From an uncultured bacterium (GTDB lineage Bacteria; Acidobacteriota; Thermoanaerobaculia; Multivoradales; JAHEKO01), in the NCBI GenBank assembly GCA_938016625.1, contig CALILB010000243.1:1-5746 (forward strand): a stretch of 5,746 bases of DNA, in the 5' to 3' direction. The notes beneath the pieces were generated by a model that was not told where the DNA came from, searched no databases, and saw only the letters and a list, made by a program, of their open reading frames with translations. The translations under genes and the position numbers were made by a program. Shown in pieces: positions 4,838 through 5,746 of the stretch; within the stretch, counting starts at the first letter, position 1; every line of letters begins with the position of its first letter.

Positions 4838-5746
4838 ATGCTCTACATCCACGGTGTGGGTCACTTCCACCCGGAGAACGAGATCACCAATCTGTTTCTC
4901 GACGAGCTCGACATCGGCACCACCGACGAGTGGATCATGGAGCGGACCGGCATCCGCTCGCGCCGCACGGTACTCGACCTCGACTACATCCGCGAGACCA
5001 AGAATCAGGATGTGCGTGCAGCTGATGACGCAGCCATCTACTCGAATGTCGAGCTTGGCCGGCGAGCGGCCGAAGAGGCGATCGCGCGCGCCGGAATCGA
5101 TCGCTCCGAGATCGGAATGGTCCTGGCCGGTGGTACGGCCTCACAGCTCGAGTGCCCGGCCGAGGCCTGTGGGATCGCGGCGGCGCTGGACCTCGAAGCT
5201 CCGGCGCTGGATGTCCGTTCGGCCTGCACCAGCTTTGGCGCTGCTATCCAACTGCTGTGGATGATGGATTCCTCGCAGCTCCCTGACTTCGTTCTCGTGG
5301 TCAATCCGGAGACCGTTACCCGCACCGTCGACTACGACGACCGCAGCACGGCCGTCCTCTGGGGTGATGCCGCGGTGGCCGTGATCGTGTCCAAACGGCA
5401 GCCGGCGTATGCGACGGTCGTCCGCAGCCAGCTCGAGACCGACCCTCGGGGCTTCCAGAAGATCACCATCCAGTGGGCAGATCACTTCGAGCAGGAGGGG
5501 CGGTCCGTCCAGATGTTTGCCATCAAGCGCACCGTGCGGATGTTCAAGGAGCTCGAGCAGGAGTGCCGGAAGTCCGGCGGGGAGAGCCCGCATTTCATCG
5601 GTCATCAGGCCAACGCCCTGATGCTGGAGAACGTTTGCCGCACCTGCAACATCCCGGAGGAACGTCATCACTCGAACGTTGCCGACTTCGGCAACACGGG
5701 AACCGCCGGACCGGTAACCGTGCTGAGTGAGGCCTGGGACGAGTTC
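4838..5746 (+). CDS. FabH-like 3-oxoacyl-ACP synthase III (3' end outside window)
   Basis: The frame is open from ATG 4838 to the window edge (303 residues, no stop), with GAGG (4826-4829) eight bases before the start. It is a thiolase-fold condensing enzyme. DEWIMERTGIRSRR (30-43) is the FabH N-terminal signature, and the catalytic triad is complete: C130 in RSACTSFGAA, H256 in FIGHQAN, and N286 in FGNTGTAG. The His-Asn distance of 30 equals that of E. coli FabH (H244, N274). The active Cys comes 18 residues later than in E. coli FabH (C112), owing to an extra segment around residues 46-72 containing LDYIRETKNQDVRAADDA. Family members join an acyl-CoA or acyl-ACP to malonyl-ACP, starting fatty acids or related lipids and polyketides. 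Retention of His and Asn argues for a decarboxylating condensation rather than simple acyl transfer. Whether this is the housekeeping FabH is doubtful, as no fab, plsX or acpP gene is adjacent. Only about 25-30 residues should be missing. Confidence 0.9.
   Translation, partial: MLYIHGVGHFHPENEITNLFLDELDIGTTDEWIMERTGIRSRRTVLDLDYIRETKNQDVRAADDAAIYSNVELGRRAAEEAIARAGIDRSEIGMVLAGGTASQLECPAEACGIAAALDLEAPALDVRSACTSFGAAIQLLWMMDSSQLPDFVLVVNPETVTRTVDYDDRSTAVLWGDAAVAVIVSKRQPAYATVVRSQLETDPRGFQKITIQWADHFEQEGRSVQMFAIKRTVRMFKELEQECRKSGGESPHFIGHQANALMLENVCRTCNIPEERHHSNVADFGNTGTAGPVTVLSEAWDEF

Overview
This GC-rich window (about two-thirds G+C by eye) is densely coded, with no gene-free stretch over 300 bases. 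It looks like the chromosome of a Gram-negative-type bacterium: it has a secreted Spy/CpxP-like protein, a zinc-finger anti-sigma factor with one membrane span, and a membrane-anchored LTxxQ protein. Gene style (long GC codons, FabH subfamily, sigma cassette) fits Acidobacteriota or a neighbouring phylum, but this is only an impression; there is no rRNA or other marker here.

Layout. (1) 1-948, +: C-terminal 315 residues of a knotted carbamoyltransferase of the YgeW type, cut by the left edge. (2) 960-2361, -: a tight three-gene operon read leftwards, consisting of an ECF sigma factor, its zinc-binding anti-sigma factor (2-base gap) and a membrane-anchored LTxxQ periplasmic sensor-like protein (ATGA overlap). 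(3) 2362-2545: a divergent intergenic region with a perfect 18-base palindrome flanked by two mirror-image ECF-type promoters. (4) 2546-3052, +: a secreted Spy/CpxP-like LTxxQ protein, followed by a rho-independent terminator. (5) 3188-4744, +: a large M20 metallohydrolase of the YgeY type. (6) 4838 to the right edge, +: a FabH-like ketoacyl-ACP synthase III, incomplete at its 3' end, preceded by a strong hairpin.

How it fits together. The central cassette (960-3052) reads as a self-contained envelope-stress circuit. The anti-sigma factor would hold the sigma factor at the membrane, and the LTxxQ membrane protein is a good candidate for the periplasmic sensing partner. The released sigma factor would fire both arms of the symmetric promoter, raising its own operon and the divergent Spy-like chaperone. 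The outer genes, YgeW-like and YgeY-like, are neighbours in the E. coli ygeW-ygeX-ygeY cluster, which has been linked to catabolism of ureido/purine-derived compounds. Here they flank the stress cassette and no ygeX-like gene is between them. The FabH-like gene seems to be an independent lipid or secondary-metabolism gene.

The most notable point is the mirror-image promoter pair, TGTAACCG-N15-CATCT on both strands about a single dyad axis, between a sigma operon and a divergent target gene of the same LTxxQ family as the operon's third gene.
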